NCBI RefSeq assembly: GCF_016808095.1
Contig: NC_068973.1
Location: 862,501-926,500, forward strand
Direction of reading: 5' to 3'
From: Vigna angularis
Lineage: Eukaryota > Streptophyta > Magnoliopsida > Fabales > Fabaceae
Length of the DNA: 64,000 nucleotides
Positions within the stretch are counted from its first letter, which is position 1. Every line of letters begins with the position of its first letter. Below, one piece after another: positions 37,401 through 47,942 of this stretch. A model generated the notes under the pieces. The model searched no databases. It saw nothing but the letters and a program-made list of their open reading frames with translations, and had not been told where the DNA came from. The translations under genes and the position numbers were made by a program.

Positions 37401-38437
37401 ATGGTTAATAAATAAAGTTTTAATGTTTGGATTTGGCATTGGATTCTTGCACAACTGATGCTGCCAATTCACACTACATAGAAAATATTGACAAACATTC
37501 TTAATCATCAATTATAAAAAAAAAAAAAAACATTGTAAAAATAATGTTGTATAATGTTGAAGTCACACACTGTTACCTTTGATTAATCAAGGTTCTTAAC
37601 CGAGATGATTTAATTGAAGGAAATGTGAGTTTATCTTGAAAGATAGGATTTGCTTCAATCAATCTTTTAAGCTCTAATACCAAAATATTTCGAGCTGATT
37701 TAGTGTCACCATACTTTGACAATTGTGCATTTTCCCTTAATTCAAGTACAATAAAACAAAAGAATATCAATTCTCAAATTCTTAGCCAACAACATCATAT
37801 AATATAATATAAAATTAAATTAAATTAAATAGAAAACGAAATATTTACCTAAAATTATTGAGGGTTAGAAGATTTGTGATCTCTTTGAACAAGTATTCAT
37901 TGAACGATTGAAAAACTTTCAAATCATTCACTAGAATTTCAACAGCTCTCACTCTGTCTCGTCTGAATGAAATTAGTATGAAAAAATATTAAAAAAATAC
38001 TTTAACATGGACTTATAATAAGTAATTACAAAAAAAAAATAACATTAATTAATAACCTATCTAGAGCTTCTAGATATTTTTGCTTCCTAATCTCGAAGAA
38101 TGTCATGATGGAGTATCGATTGTCATCAACTTTTGTAAATCCAAATAGGTATTTCTCAACATCGTCCCACTCTCCAGCCAAAACTTTCTTTTCAAAATAT
38201 TTAATATTGAAGAACAAACCTGATTCTTGTTCTAACCTGAATCCATACACAACACAAAAAATAAACATATTTTTAAATGTTTATGGTCACGACAACATCA
38301 AGAATAAATAAATCTATAAACAAATCTTGTGTGTCTCCCAAAGAAAAAAGGCTTTACTTGTGCACAGTGTCTTTATAATTCTCCTCATCAAGATATTGAA
38401 GAATGAGAAACATCAATTCTTGGTTTAAAGATTTCAT
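31310..38437 (-). CDS. Divergent TOPLESS/TPR-type transcriptional corepressor
   Basis: 1038-aa Groucho/TUP1-type corepressor of the TOPLESS family in 24 coding exons (minus): 38358-38437, 38057-38236, 37849-37962, 37577-37735, 37353-37473, 37128-37257, 36645-36736, 36417-36552, 36223-36332, 35312-35381, 35156-35229, 34982-35077, 34804-34896, 34450-34577, 34051-34285, 33830-33973, 33537-33689, 33320-33430, 32988-33164, 32770-32898, 32596-32691, 32316-32498, 31623-31798, 31310-31439. The frame closes exactly. The N-terminus holds LisH (about 4-36), CTLH and CRA helices that bind EAR motifs of repressors such as Aux/IAA; WD40 propellers follow from about residue 305 (e.g. EIDAHVGGVNDL). TOPLESS itself is about 1131 aa. 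This copy has a shorter, changed linker (about 205-300), lacks the C-terminal tail beyond KWGNY, and differs at many conserved WD40 positions. It is probably nuclear. Intron 11 is GC-AG. All exons remain open, so it is not an evident pseudogene. Confidence 0.9.
31487..31558. repeat. TA microsatellite in last intron of TOPLESS-related gene
   Basis: About 72 bp of TA dinucleotides inside intron 23 (31440-31622), the last intron. Confidence 0.95.
34330..34414. repeat. TA microsatellite in intron 14 of TOPLESS-related gene
   Basis: About 85 bp of TA dinucleotides inside intron 14 (34286-34449), making up roughly half of that intron. Confidence 0.95.
35078..35155 (-). other. GC-AG intron 11 of TOPLESS-related gene
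   Basis: The donor reads GAG|GCATGT and the acceptor ACTACAG. Using the nearby GT at TTG|GTGTAA joins TG to A and creates a stop codon; the GT in GCAT|GTTGG shifts the frame. Only the GC donor restores the conserved FLE-IDAHVGG junction of TOPLESS proteins. Confidence 0.8.
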
Positions 38438-38681
38438 TTTTTCCTCTAATTTGTATGGAATTAGAAGAAAAAGGCAAGGATTTAGAACAAAGGTTGGAAA
38501 TTGAACACGACAAACAAATAATAGCTTTTGGGTGCTGAAAAAAAAAAACACAAGGATTTACAACTAGGGTTGAAAATCGAACATGAAAAGTATGAAATTA
38601 TAACTATGCTCTTTTGATGTGTTTTTCAGTGATTTTTTGTTTCACAAATGTTGTGAGTGATCTATCATATAAACATCATAG

Positions 38682-38689
38682 TTTATATA
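38682..38689 (-). promoter_or_regulatory. Candidate TATA box of TOPLESS-related gene
   Basis: TATATAAA on the minus strand about 245 bp upstream of the start codon. The distance allows a leader of about 210 nt, or an intervening leader intron. Confidence 0.4.
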
Positions 38690-40534
38690 GTAATTGTTGA
38701 TAAGGAAACAAAGAATGAGAATGGATTGACACATTTGTATACCATTGGTCAAAAACACTGCATCATTCTTTTGTCCCTTTTCTAAATTATAATTACTTCT
38801 TTGACTTCTTCACGCGTTTCTCATTTTCTTTTCTTACATAACTGAACAAAAACTATTAATGATTTCTGAAAATATATCACACCTAATAAATAATACTAAA
38901 AAATGTCTTACTTTATTTAAATATTTTTAAACTTAATAGTATTTTAATCAGCTCATTAATTATAATTAATGCTTTTATATTGTTATTAATTATTATACTT
39001 ATTAAAATACTTTTTACAACATTAGATATATTTAAAAACAAAAAAACTCATGTTAGAGATACAACATTGGCTATATTTTATTTCATCATCCTTTTCTTTT
39101 ATTTGTTATCTTAATTATCTTTCTCAGTTTTTTATTTTTAAATTAAGTTTAAATTTACAAGAAAAAATTAATAGTGTATTTGAATGAGAATTATTAAAGG
39201 GCATTTATTTATATAAAGAATTTGTAATGTTTTATATAAAAAAATCTATATGTTATTTAGATAATATAACTTTAGGAGAGGAATTTATTAATTTTTAAAA
39301 TATACCTAAAGATTAAGAATTGAAATAATAGGCTAACTTTAAAAGTGGAAGTTTAAATAAAGTTCAAAGTTTTTCACATATACGTAAAAAATAGATAATA
39401 AAAGATAATGAATGTTTCTATTTTTCAAAGACTTTTGATAAATTAAGTTTTGCAAAATAAAAAGTGTAAAGATTTATCGAAATAGAAAGTTTATAACATT
39501 AGTATAAAAGAAGTCTTTTACGTTATATTTAGAACTAATTATATATATTAAGAATTCAGCTTAGAAGTGGAAGATATAAATTAAGTACATTATTCAGTGC
39601 ATAATGTAATTTTTTTTACTTTTCTAAAAAGTCTGACAATAAAACAATGAAAATTCTCCTTCAAAAAACTCTTAAGACATTCTTTAACTATTGAATTTGA
39701 TTAAAAAAATAAAAAATAATAAAAGTCAGGGTAACGTTTTGCTTACTTAATACATATTGTCAATTCTGACAAATAGGAAGTTTTTTACTAAAGAAAACAG
39801 AAAACTTCTTTCAATTTAGATATTAATTTATGAATTTAAAATTATTGGTCTCTACAATAGTTTTTATTATAAATAAAAAATTATAATTAGTTTGTGAATT
39901 AGATCTAAATTGGTCTTTAACATTAAATACTAAAAGAATTAGCATCTAAATTAGTATAATTAGTATGTAACACCAATAATTTTAAATTTATAAATTGATA
40001 TATAAATTAATCACTATAATAGTTAGTTATTTTTTGTCTTTAAAATTGATTGCTATTTAAGAATTTTCTTATAATATACTATTATGTTTGGAAAATTTTG
40101 TATCCAACTTAACTTTATCAACCATGCATGTATTCAAGATCATTCTTTACCAAACCTTATTGTTCTGGTAAATGAAGTTTAAAGTTGAGTCAACGAATTT
40201 TATGGATGCACAATTTAATTTCAATCAAATTTGAATGCACCTTAAGATGATGATAAAAAGGCAAGCATGGCTAAAAACAACAAATTTGTTTCATTTAGGG
40301 ATGTTGTTTGGATTAAAGAAAATAAGAAATACCTATTAGTTATTAATGGATAAAATAGGTAACAAAATGTCAAATATAAAGATTGAAGTTTATGTAAATT
40401 ATATGGTCATCAAGTCAATGAAAGTCAATTGTTAAGCTATCAATCCAACAAATATATCAATATCAATTTATGTTGAATCTTGATAAATGTGTTCTTCAAT
40501 TTAAAATCTAATAAACTTTTAGTGTTCAATGAAA

Positions 40535-40800
40535 TACCATCACGAATATGTCATCATCATTATCAAAGTAATTTATGTCACCATTATTATCAGAGTAACT
40601 ATCACCATCATTATCAGAGTATGTAACTATCACGTCACCACCCATTACCACAATAACTATCACGTCACAAGTAACTATCACGTCACAACTATTATCACAA
40701 TAACTATCACGTCACCACCATTATTACATTAACTATCACGTCACTGTCACCATTAACGCCATTTATTATGTCATCATCAATGGCACCATCATCATTGATG
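40535..40800. repeat. Degenerate ATCA/AACTATCACGTCAC minisatellite
   Basis: The segment is built from ATCACCATTATTATC-like words that pass into at least five copies of AACTATCACGTCAC (near 40626, 40658, 40673, 40701 and 40729), spaced irregularly at 15-33 bp. The open frame across it is an artefact of repeat composition. Confidence 0.75.
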
Positions 40801-41989
40801 TTATAGTAACCAATAAGCGTTAAATATGTTCTCGTTGATGCAAAATTAAAAATTGTCTCTCTAGTACAAACTTTGATACATTTTTGTATCAAAATTTTAA
40901 AAATAAATAGATATAATCATCAAAACCTAACATTTTTACATGTTAAAGGTAGTTCCAAAAGATAATGTAAACTACTTAAATACCAACTTAAAACAAGGTT
41001 TGACACATTAAATAAATTTAATGCAGATGAATTAGAAAGACTATATTAATTTATTTTTAAAATTTTATGATCAAACTATATCAAAATTTGAAATAAAGAC
41101 GAGTTTTGATTTACATTAAAATTTAAAAACTAAAAGCATATTTAAAGATAATGATTTCTTTTAACCTTTGTTTTCAAACACAAACATCTTATCTTGTTAA
41201 CCCTTAAATCATTCAGTTATGTAAATGATTTGAAAATGAATAATTGTGTACACATTGGTCAGAGAGTTGAGAAATTTTGTGATTTTTTAGAAGATGGAAT
41301 AAATTTTAATTGTCAGTTTGTTCAAACATGATATTCTCTTGCTTTGGTGAAATGGCCTATAAAGGATTTATTTAAGCAAATGACGCTTATTTCACACTCC
41401 AGTGAAAGAAGAGTAAAGTGATTTCAATTAGTACTTCAATATGTAAATTTATAAATTTATGTCATTCTACTGAATTTATAAACAGACTAAAAAATAAAAA
41501 TTAAAAGGTAGTGATTCTCACCATAATAAAAATAATATTAACTTTATCCAATTATAATTAATTGTTTAAAAAAGTGGTGGTAAACCAAATTAAATTTTAA
41601 GAGTCAATTATATATAGAGATAATTATCTTTAATTAATTAAATGTGCAAATATAATTTTTAAAATATTGACTTTACTCTTTAAATCACATAAAATTAAAC
41701 TGTGTTAATTATTCAAATATTAACATAATTATTTGGATTCGGAGAAAGTTAATCTTACTTTTACTATTTTGTTAGAGTTGGTGTTTTCTATTTTTAATAT
41801 ATTTTATGAGCTTACATAATTTATTTATATGTGTGTCTGTAGAGATAACCAAAGAAACTACGCTTGATATTACAAATCATACAAATATAATTTACATATT
41901 GATGTTATCAATTATTGTGTGAATTATACTTAAAATAAAATATTTAATCTATATATAAAAATATATTATATTCAAATGTTAAATCATTC

Positions 41990-41991
<2 letters not shown>

Positions 41992-42044
<53 letters not shown>
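41992..42044. repeat. TA microsatellite
   Basis: TA dinucleotide run of about 53 bp in intergenic DNA. Confidence 0.95.
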
Positions 42045-42047
<3 letters not shown>

Positions 42048-42708
42048 CAATATTTTAGAATTTATACTCAAAGATTTTCACATTCACTTTATTTTCTTTT
42101 CAAATATACTCAAATTCACTTTTCTAAATATATTTTTCAAATCCAAACACACACTCTTAATAAAAGATAAATGTGACTTCATATATTAAAGAGGAACAAG
42201 GAAGAAACATGGATAATTTGAAAAAAAAAGAATGTTTTTGAGGTTGATTAGTATACGTAACAAGAGCAACAACCCTAGTAAGCAATAATTATGTGGTAGC
42301 ATCAACACCTATTTTTTATAGCTATAAGATACAATTTGTCTAGTATAGTAGTATATTGTTATTATTATAGAAACTTTATGCATCAATAATGTATTTTTTT
42401 CAATTGTTTTGCTGAAATAATATATTGGATAGCATGAATTCAGATATAACCGCTCTTTTTTAACTATGTGGCTATTATTAATAATATCTTTTATTGAAAG
42501 ATATATATTACATTTTTTTTAAGTTCATAAATATATATTACAAAATAATTTACTGTTCAAAATATAATTTCTCTGATAAAAAAGTGGCTCTACTGTAAGG
42601 AACATGCACATTCTCTCTGAGAGAATCTAAGCAGTATCATAGCTCATACAAATCCACAATGAACATGTGTATTTAGTACAGAATGACTTTAAATTTTTGA
42701 AGCTAGAA

Positions 42709-43711
42709 TCATGATGGCTGATAAGGAAATCTATTCTGTGATCTGACCTCAAACACTGGTGAACCATACTTAGCTTCTCCCTTGTGATTCTGCACAAGAT
42801 TTTGTGTATCAAAGTACCAACATGTCTCCCAATTGTGATGAACATGATCTCTGAGATGAGGATATCCTTGGTACAAGTATTTCAATGGATTGAAAACAGG
42901 AACTTCTCTCTCAACTTTATGCAGAAATCTGCTTCCATGTCTGTAATCTGCAGGATTGTACAGTGGAGACTCTTTCTTTGACATCAAATTTGCTCGGAGA
43001 CACTTCTCTATAACCTTAGCCTCCTCCTTCAACATTTCTCTCATCTCTTTAATATTTCTCCGAACTTTGTAAGATCGTGTCGACCCATTGGAATTGCCAG
43101 GGACAGGGACTTTTTTAGATGTATATGGAATTCTATTGCACTCAAAGCAGAAATTTTTAGATCTTTTTGAGTCAAAACCTTTCCTTTTTGCAGCATCAGA
43201 CAGACACATATATGCCTACAGAAATTATCCAATCAGCGTTTAATTAACTTCTTTACTCAAGAACACCGTGTATCAGAAACTCACCTCAGATATAAGTTTG
43301 AAAGCAATTTCAGCCTTTGGATGTTTGTTCTTGTCCGGATGAAGTTGCAGGGCTGAATCAAAAGCAACAGTTCTTGTTATACAGGAGAAAAAAACCATGA
43401 GAAAAAGAAGAAAAAAAAGGAGTTAAGCCTACCAAGTTTATGGTATTGCTGGCGGATGGTGAGCAACCCTGCATTTTCTTCCACCTATGAGAACCCAATA
43501 TGGAGAGATTAATTAGCATGATCATATAAAAGAAGAGAGAAAAGTGGTAGTATAGTATGTATGAAATACTCACTCCAAGAATGCAGTACCAATCTATGAA
43601 AGGTGGCTTAGCAGGGTTTGAGAGAAGTGTATGAACACAGCCAAGTGAACGTGTGGAAATGGAGCAAATCTCCAACACTAACTGGGTTTTGTGATCTGAT
43701 TCTTGTCCCAT
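42709..43711 (-). CDS. J-domain (DnaJ-like) protein
   Basis: 254-aa protein in four minus-strand exons: 43574-43711, 43433-43484, 43285-43352 and 42709-43215. All junctions are GT-AG and the frame closes. Residues about 40-100 form a J domain that starts at DWYCILGVEENAG and carries the HPD tripeptide at 68-70 (LQLHPDKNKHP), which stimulates Hsp70 ATPase activity. After it come a short segment with two cysteines (CFECNRIPYTSKK), a charged helical stretch (about 145-165) and a C-terminal region rich in aromatic residues with no family I can name. There is no Gly/Phe region or DnaJ zinc finger, so it is a type III (class C) J protein. The partner Hsp70 and compartment are unknown; no clear targeting peptide is seen. 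The start ATG at 43711 opens exon 1. Confidence 0.88.
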
Positions 43712-46061
43712 TCTGCTGTGATCTGAAGTGCAGAGGAAGAAAGGTGTTAGATATAGAGAAAGATGATGTTTGTTTTCAATGTCAGTAATAAGTAACTAAT
43801 AACGAATGGAGTCGTTTGAAATAAAGAGCATGCATTACGGAGTAGATTTTTTTGAAGTAGATCAGTTGGTGGGAACAACAAACAGGTAGAAAGAGATGGA
43901 GAGATTAACGTTAATCTCTCCAAATGGCACAATTTCACACATCAAGACCTGTTTTATTATTTATTATTATTAATATTAAGGCCTATGGTATACAATAATT
44001 CAAAATCATTTCTGTTTCCGTGGCTATTTGTTGCGAGTTTCAACCAATAACACATCCTGTATATGAAAATACATTAACACCAATCAAGTAACTGATATTG
44101 TTAAATGCTACTTTGATTAAGCATGCAATATGAATAAACGTATTGTTTTATCACCATACTCATGGTGTAATGCAAAATTTGTGGTTTAGATTAATGTAAA
44201 TATACGTTTAATGAATTGATTTTATAACTAACAGAAAGGTTTTAAGTTTTAATTTTACAAAATTAGGTCAAAGGCTAAGTTTAGCAGAGACCTCAACAGC
44301 TAAAGCATAAGAACCATGGTGAAAACTTAGAAACCCATATTAGCAATATAGCAATGATGAAAATATATATAGGTCCCTACCCTTATACGAAACTTCTGGT
44401 TGTAGGTAGATGTCTATATTGCTTTTTACTGTTTGATTAATTTGAGAAATGAGACTTACTAAATGAAAAATAAAAACCCTATTCAAGAGATGTATAAATT
44501 TTTAAATTTTTAACTTAAACTAGCAACAACAAAAATTTATAATATAGACTACCTATGATTAACTGTTGAAGAAGGCGTGGGTCTGATTTGGTAATATAAG
44601 ATATTAGATATAATGGTTGGTAGCATCCTAAGGTAAAAAAGAGAGAGGTATGTATGTATTATTGGTACCTATGCAAACAACTATGAAGATATAAAAGAGC
44701 AAAAGTTTGACCTACACCTTGAATGCATTAAGAATGGTTTGTTCAACACTTTATGACTTTTTCAAAACTTCATATCGGTATCCAAGGTGAATTTAATGAA
44801 AAGGAAAATGTTTTGAGTGTAAAAATCGAAACTATATTTTAATTTGAGTAATTATATGGTAACACAAAATAATATAAAAATAAAATGGTTATAAAAAATA
44901 ATTTTTTTGTATTTTTTTTTAAAATAAAAAAAATTAATATCAAATAAATGTAAAAAAATTAAATGTGTGAAAGTATAGTTTTTTTTTAAAATATTTTTTA
45001 TTAATATTAACATATTGTTAGTAGGTTGTTTTTAACTATCTTTGATAACTCCTTTGAATCAATAATATATGTTGACGATAACTCCTTTGAATCAATAATA
45101 TATGTTGACATTGATGAATATTTTCTAAACAATAAAATGTTGACGAAAATAATTTGTCTATTAATAATTAAACAATGATAGCCCAACACTGCTTTCATGT
45201 GTGTCCACATAAACTATTGAAATGAATCATTGATTCTAAGTACAACTCCCTTTTCTTGAATTCAGAAAAACTTTTAAAATTATGAATTATTTGTATCTGA
45301 AATGTTTCAATTTCAGGATATGTTTGCCACGATTTTTCGTTAGGTTCTTAACTTCTTCTTTTTCCTAGTTGAAAAACCTTTTTTTTGTAGGGTAAAGCGT
45401 TTTTTTTAATAATTTTAGAGATGTTTGTAATAATTTTAAAAATTGAACCAATCATTGAAGCAAGACATTGATTCAAGGTTTAATAATTCGATTGTGATTG
45501 AGTTTTGATTGAATCAATTTTAATAAATAGTAATTAACTAATATATATAAAAGATCATTTGATTTTATTTGTATCACACAAAATAAATACAATAGTCTAC
45601 TAAAATGTATCATAATAAGCATATTAATTGATAAATTAACGTACTTTAGCAAAAACAATTTTATACAAAAAAAAATAATATAAAGAAAATGAAAAATTAA
45701 TACATTATATTAAAATAAAACATAAAAATATAAACTGATATTTATGAAGAAAATAATTGATATCATAATATATATATATATATATATATAAACTTTATTT
45801 AATAAACAAATTTAAATTATATTTGAAATTTTTTAAATCGAAAACATTAAATCACCAGTACAATAAGTTCAACGTATTGGTTTTCACCAATTACATCTTT
45901 TATTATTTCTCAATTAGCTATGACAACGGGAAGTCTCATTATCTAATATTTATTTCTAAAAAATATATTTATCTTTATTTTTATACTTATATTTAACTAA
46001 TATAAAATTTTTGTCATACTTTCATCCTTACGTACATTACTTATTAATCTTTCCTTACATC
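43712..46061. other. Intergenic AT-rich region
   Basis: No supported gene. It contains a perfect 33-bp tandem duplication at 45044-45109 and a short TA run near 45767-45790. The left end is the promoter side of the J-domain gene. Confidence 0.6.
45044..45109. repeat. Perfect 33-bp tandem duplication
   Basis: Positions 45044-45076 and 45077-45109 are identical 33-bp units beginning GATAACTCC and ending GTTGAC. The absence of differences indicates a recent slippage or duplication event. Confidence 0.95.
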
Positions 46062-46066
46062 ATATT

Positions 46067-47937
46067 TGTAAGTAACTAGAAAATAAAATATTATAGAGTA
46101 GATAGGTGTATTAAAATAATGAGATATATTATTTTACTTTAAAACAATCTTATAATATAAATATAATTTTATAAACACTTCTCATTATTCTAAGAACACT
46201 TCATCTCTTTAGAACTCTATTCCTCATAGTTCTCTGACTTCTCTCTACAATCTCTCACTATTGAGTTATTTGTTCGACGATCAGGAGGTGCCTAGGCGAT
46301 CCTGGCGTTGAAGGCTTCGTTTTCGACCGATCAATTTCTTGTTCTTCAGCTGGTAAGTTGTTTCCATTGTTATTCGTACTTTTTTGGACTGTGAACATGC
46401 ATAGTTTCTGCTTTGCATGTGGTTAGCAGTTTCCTCCTTCATTTTCTAGTTAAATTCAAGCTCTAAGAACTGTTTTCTATCACCAATTAGTGAGTTGTAG
46501 GTTTCTGTTGAGTTTCCTTGCATTGTAAGGCATTGTCAGAATATCTCTATGAGTTGGGCTGTTAATCTCTGAGGTAAGGGGAGTTAGAAACTTTATCTCA
46601 ATTGGTTGTATGATATGTATGTATGATAAATTCTGAATTAGTATGTTGTTTTGGGACACTGTTTGTATGCTGAGTAGATTGAATAGTATGTACTGGAATG
46701 TTTAATGTATGAAACTGTATTGTGATGTTTATGAATTGAGTTGGATGAATTTATCAGTGGTGATTTAACTGGTTGGAGGTATTTTATGTGAGAAACCGGT
46801 TATGGTAGGGTTTAGATAGAAAGTGAAGTGGTAAATTGGAATTTGGGTCTCTAAGTTGATGAAATTGAGGTTTTAGAGTAGGATTTGATGCATAAACACT
46901 TTAGATTGATGTTAGTAAGGTTTAGAATCACTTAGTCAAGTCTAATTAAGCATATACAACAATCTAGGAGTGTTAGAAGTTGGGAAAATTGAGTAAAATT
47001 GGTAAGTGGTGGTTGAGTTGCATAATTCTGCAGAATTTCGTTCTGCAGATTATGCAGACTCGCTGTGCGAATGGATTCGCATAGCGAGTCACCTTGGCGA
47101 GGTGCTCTCTGCCAAGGCATTCTCACAACGAATGGGTGTGCTGTGTGAATGGATTGAGAGGGTTGCTCTTTGTTTGTCGATCCGCATAGCGAATCAAGTC
47201 GCTATGCTACTAGTTGGGGTCTGGAACTATTATTCTTTTTATTCGAATAACGAATGAGTTTCGCTCTGCGAGTGCTTGAGGAGCATGAGCCACTGTATGA
47301 GGTTCTCGCATAGCGAGCTGGGACGCTATGCGAGGGGTCTGGAGTCTGATTCGAATCGCGATTTATTCGCATAGGGAGAGTAACTGCTATGCGAATGGTT
47401 TAGAGGGTGTGTTCTCTGTGTGAGGATTCGCACAGTGAGCTAGGTCGCTGTGCGAGAAGCCTCTAGTTTCGCTATGCGAATGTGTGCGCTGTGCGAGGGT
47501 TTCAGTTCTATTTCGATTTTCTTTTGATCTTAAGTTGTTCTAAATGAAACATTGAGTGTTGTATGAAGTAAGTTGAAGTTGTATCATGTAATATCATTGG
47601 TTATTGATGTATGTTGTATTTCAAAGTGTAAGTTGGTGATTTAAAAGTGTAAGTTGGTGATTTCAAAGTGTAAAGTTCAAAGTATGGTTAATGGACGTAA
47701 TTTCATGATCCTTAATGAGAGGAGACATGGTGGTGATGCTGCTGAGTAGTTGGCTTAGTTTAGTTTGTGTATAGTTTTGGAGTATCCTTTAGTATGTATA
47801 TATAAAGTTTAAATTTGTAGTGGTTTTTGGATGAGTGTAAAGGTAACACTTTATATTTTAGACGAATAACTGTATACTTTATCATGCTTGTAGTTTCTCT
47901 TTAATATAGTTTATACTATATATTTTGGGATGTTACA
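46067..47937. mobile_element. Candidate solo LTR (1871 bp, probably Ty3/gypsy type)
   Basis: The segment starts TGTAAG and ends GTTACA, giving TG...CA termini with a 5-bp inverted match (TGTAA/TTACA). It is flanked by a 5-bp direct repeat ATATT at 46062-46066 and 47938-47942. This is the signature expected of a solo LTR formed by recombination between two LTRs. Read on the minus strand it begins TGTAACATCCC, a start I associate with plant Ty3/gypsy LTRs, although on the plus strand a TATA-like stretch near 46160-46175 and a possible leader follow. Orientation is therefore unsettled. It contains no coding domain. An array of short TCGC-N3-GCGA palindromes occupies 47060-47497. ATATT is a low-complexity word here, so the duplication could be coincidental. 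Confidence 0.6.
47060..47497. repeat. Array of TCGC-N3-GCGA palindromes
   Basis: About a dozen exact or one-mismatch copies of an 11-bp palindrome, TCGCATAGCGA or its reverse complement TCGCTATGCGA, with TCGCTGTGCGA and TCGCTCTGCGA variants (e.g. 47060-47070, 47077-47087 and 47469-47479). The units are irregularly spaced and mixed in orientation. The segment is far more GC-rich than the surrounding DNA. Confidence 0.85.
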
Positions 47938-47942
47938 ATATT

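Larger units (their letters stand above)
38690..42600. other. Gene-free AT-rich region
   Basis: No supported coding exon. Contains the TCAC-type minisatellite near 40530-40800 and a TA microsatellite at 41992-42044. Confidence 0.6.

Noticed and set aside
40529..40732. Plus-strand Thr/Ile/His-rich frame
   Set aside because: It is a by-product of the minisatellite, with no initiation context or homology.
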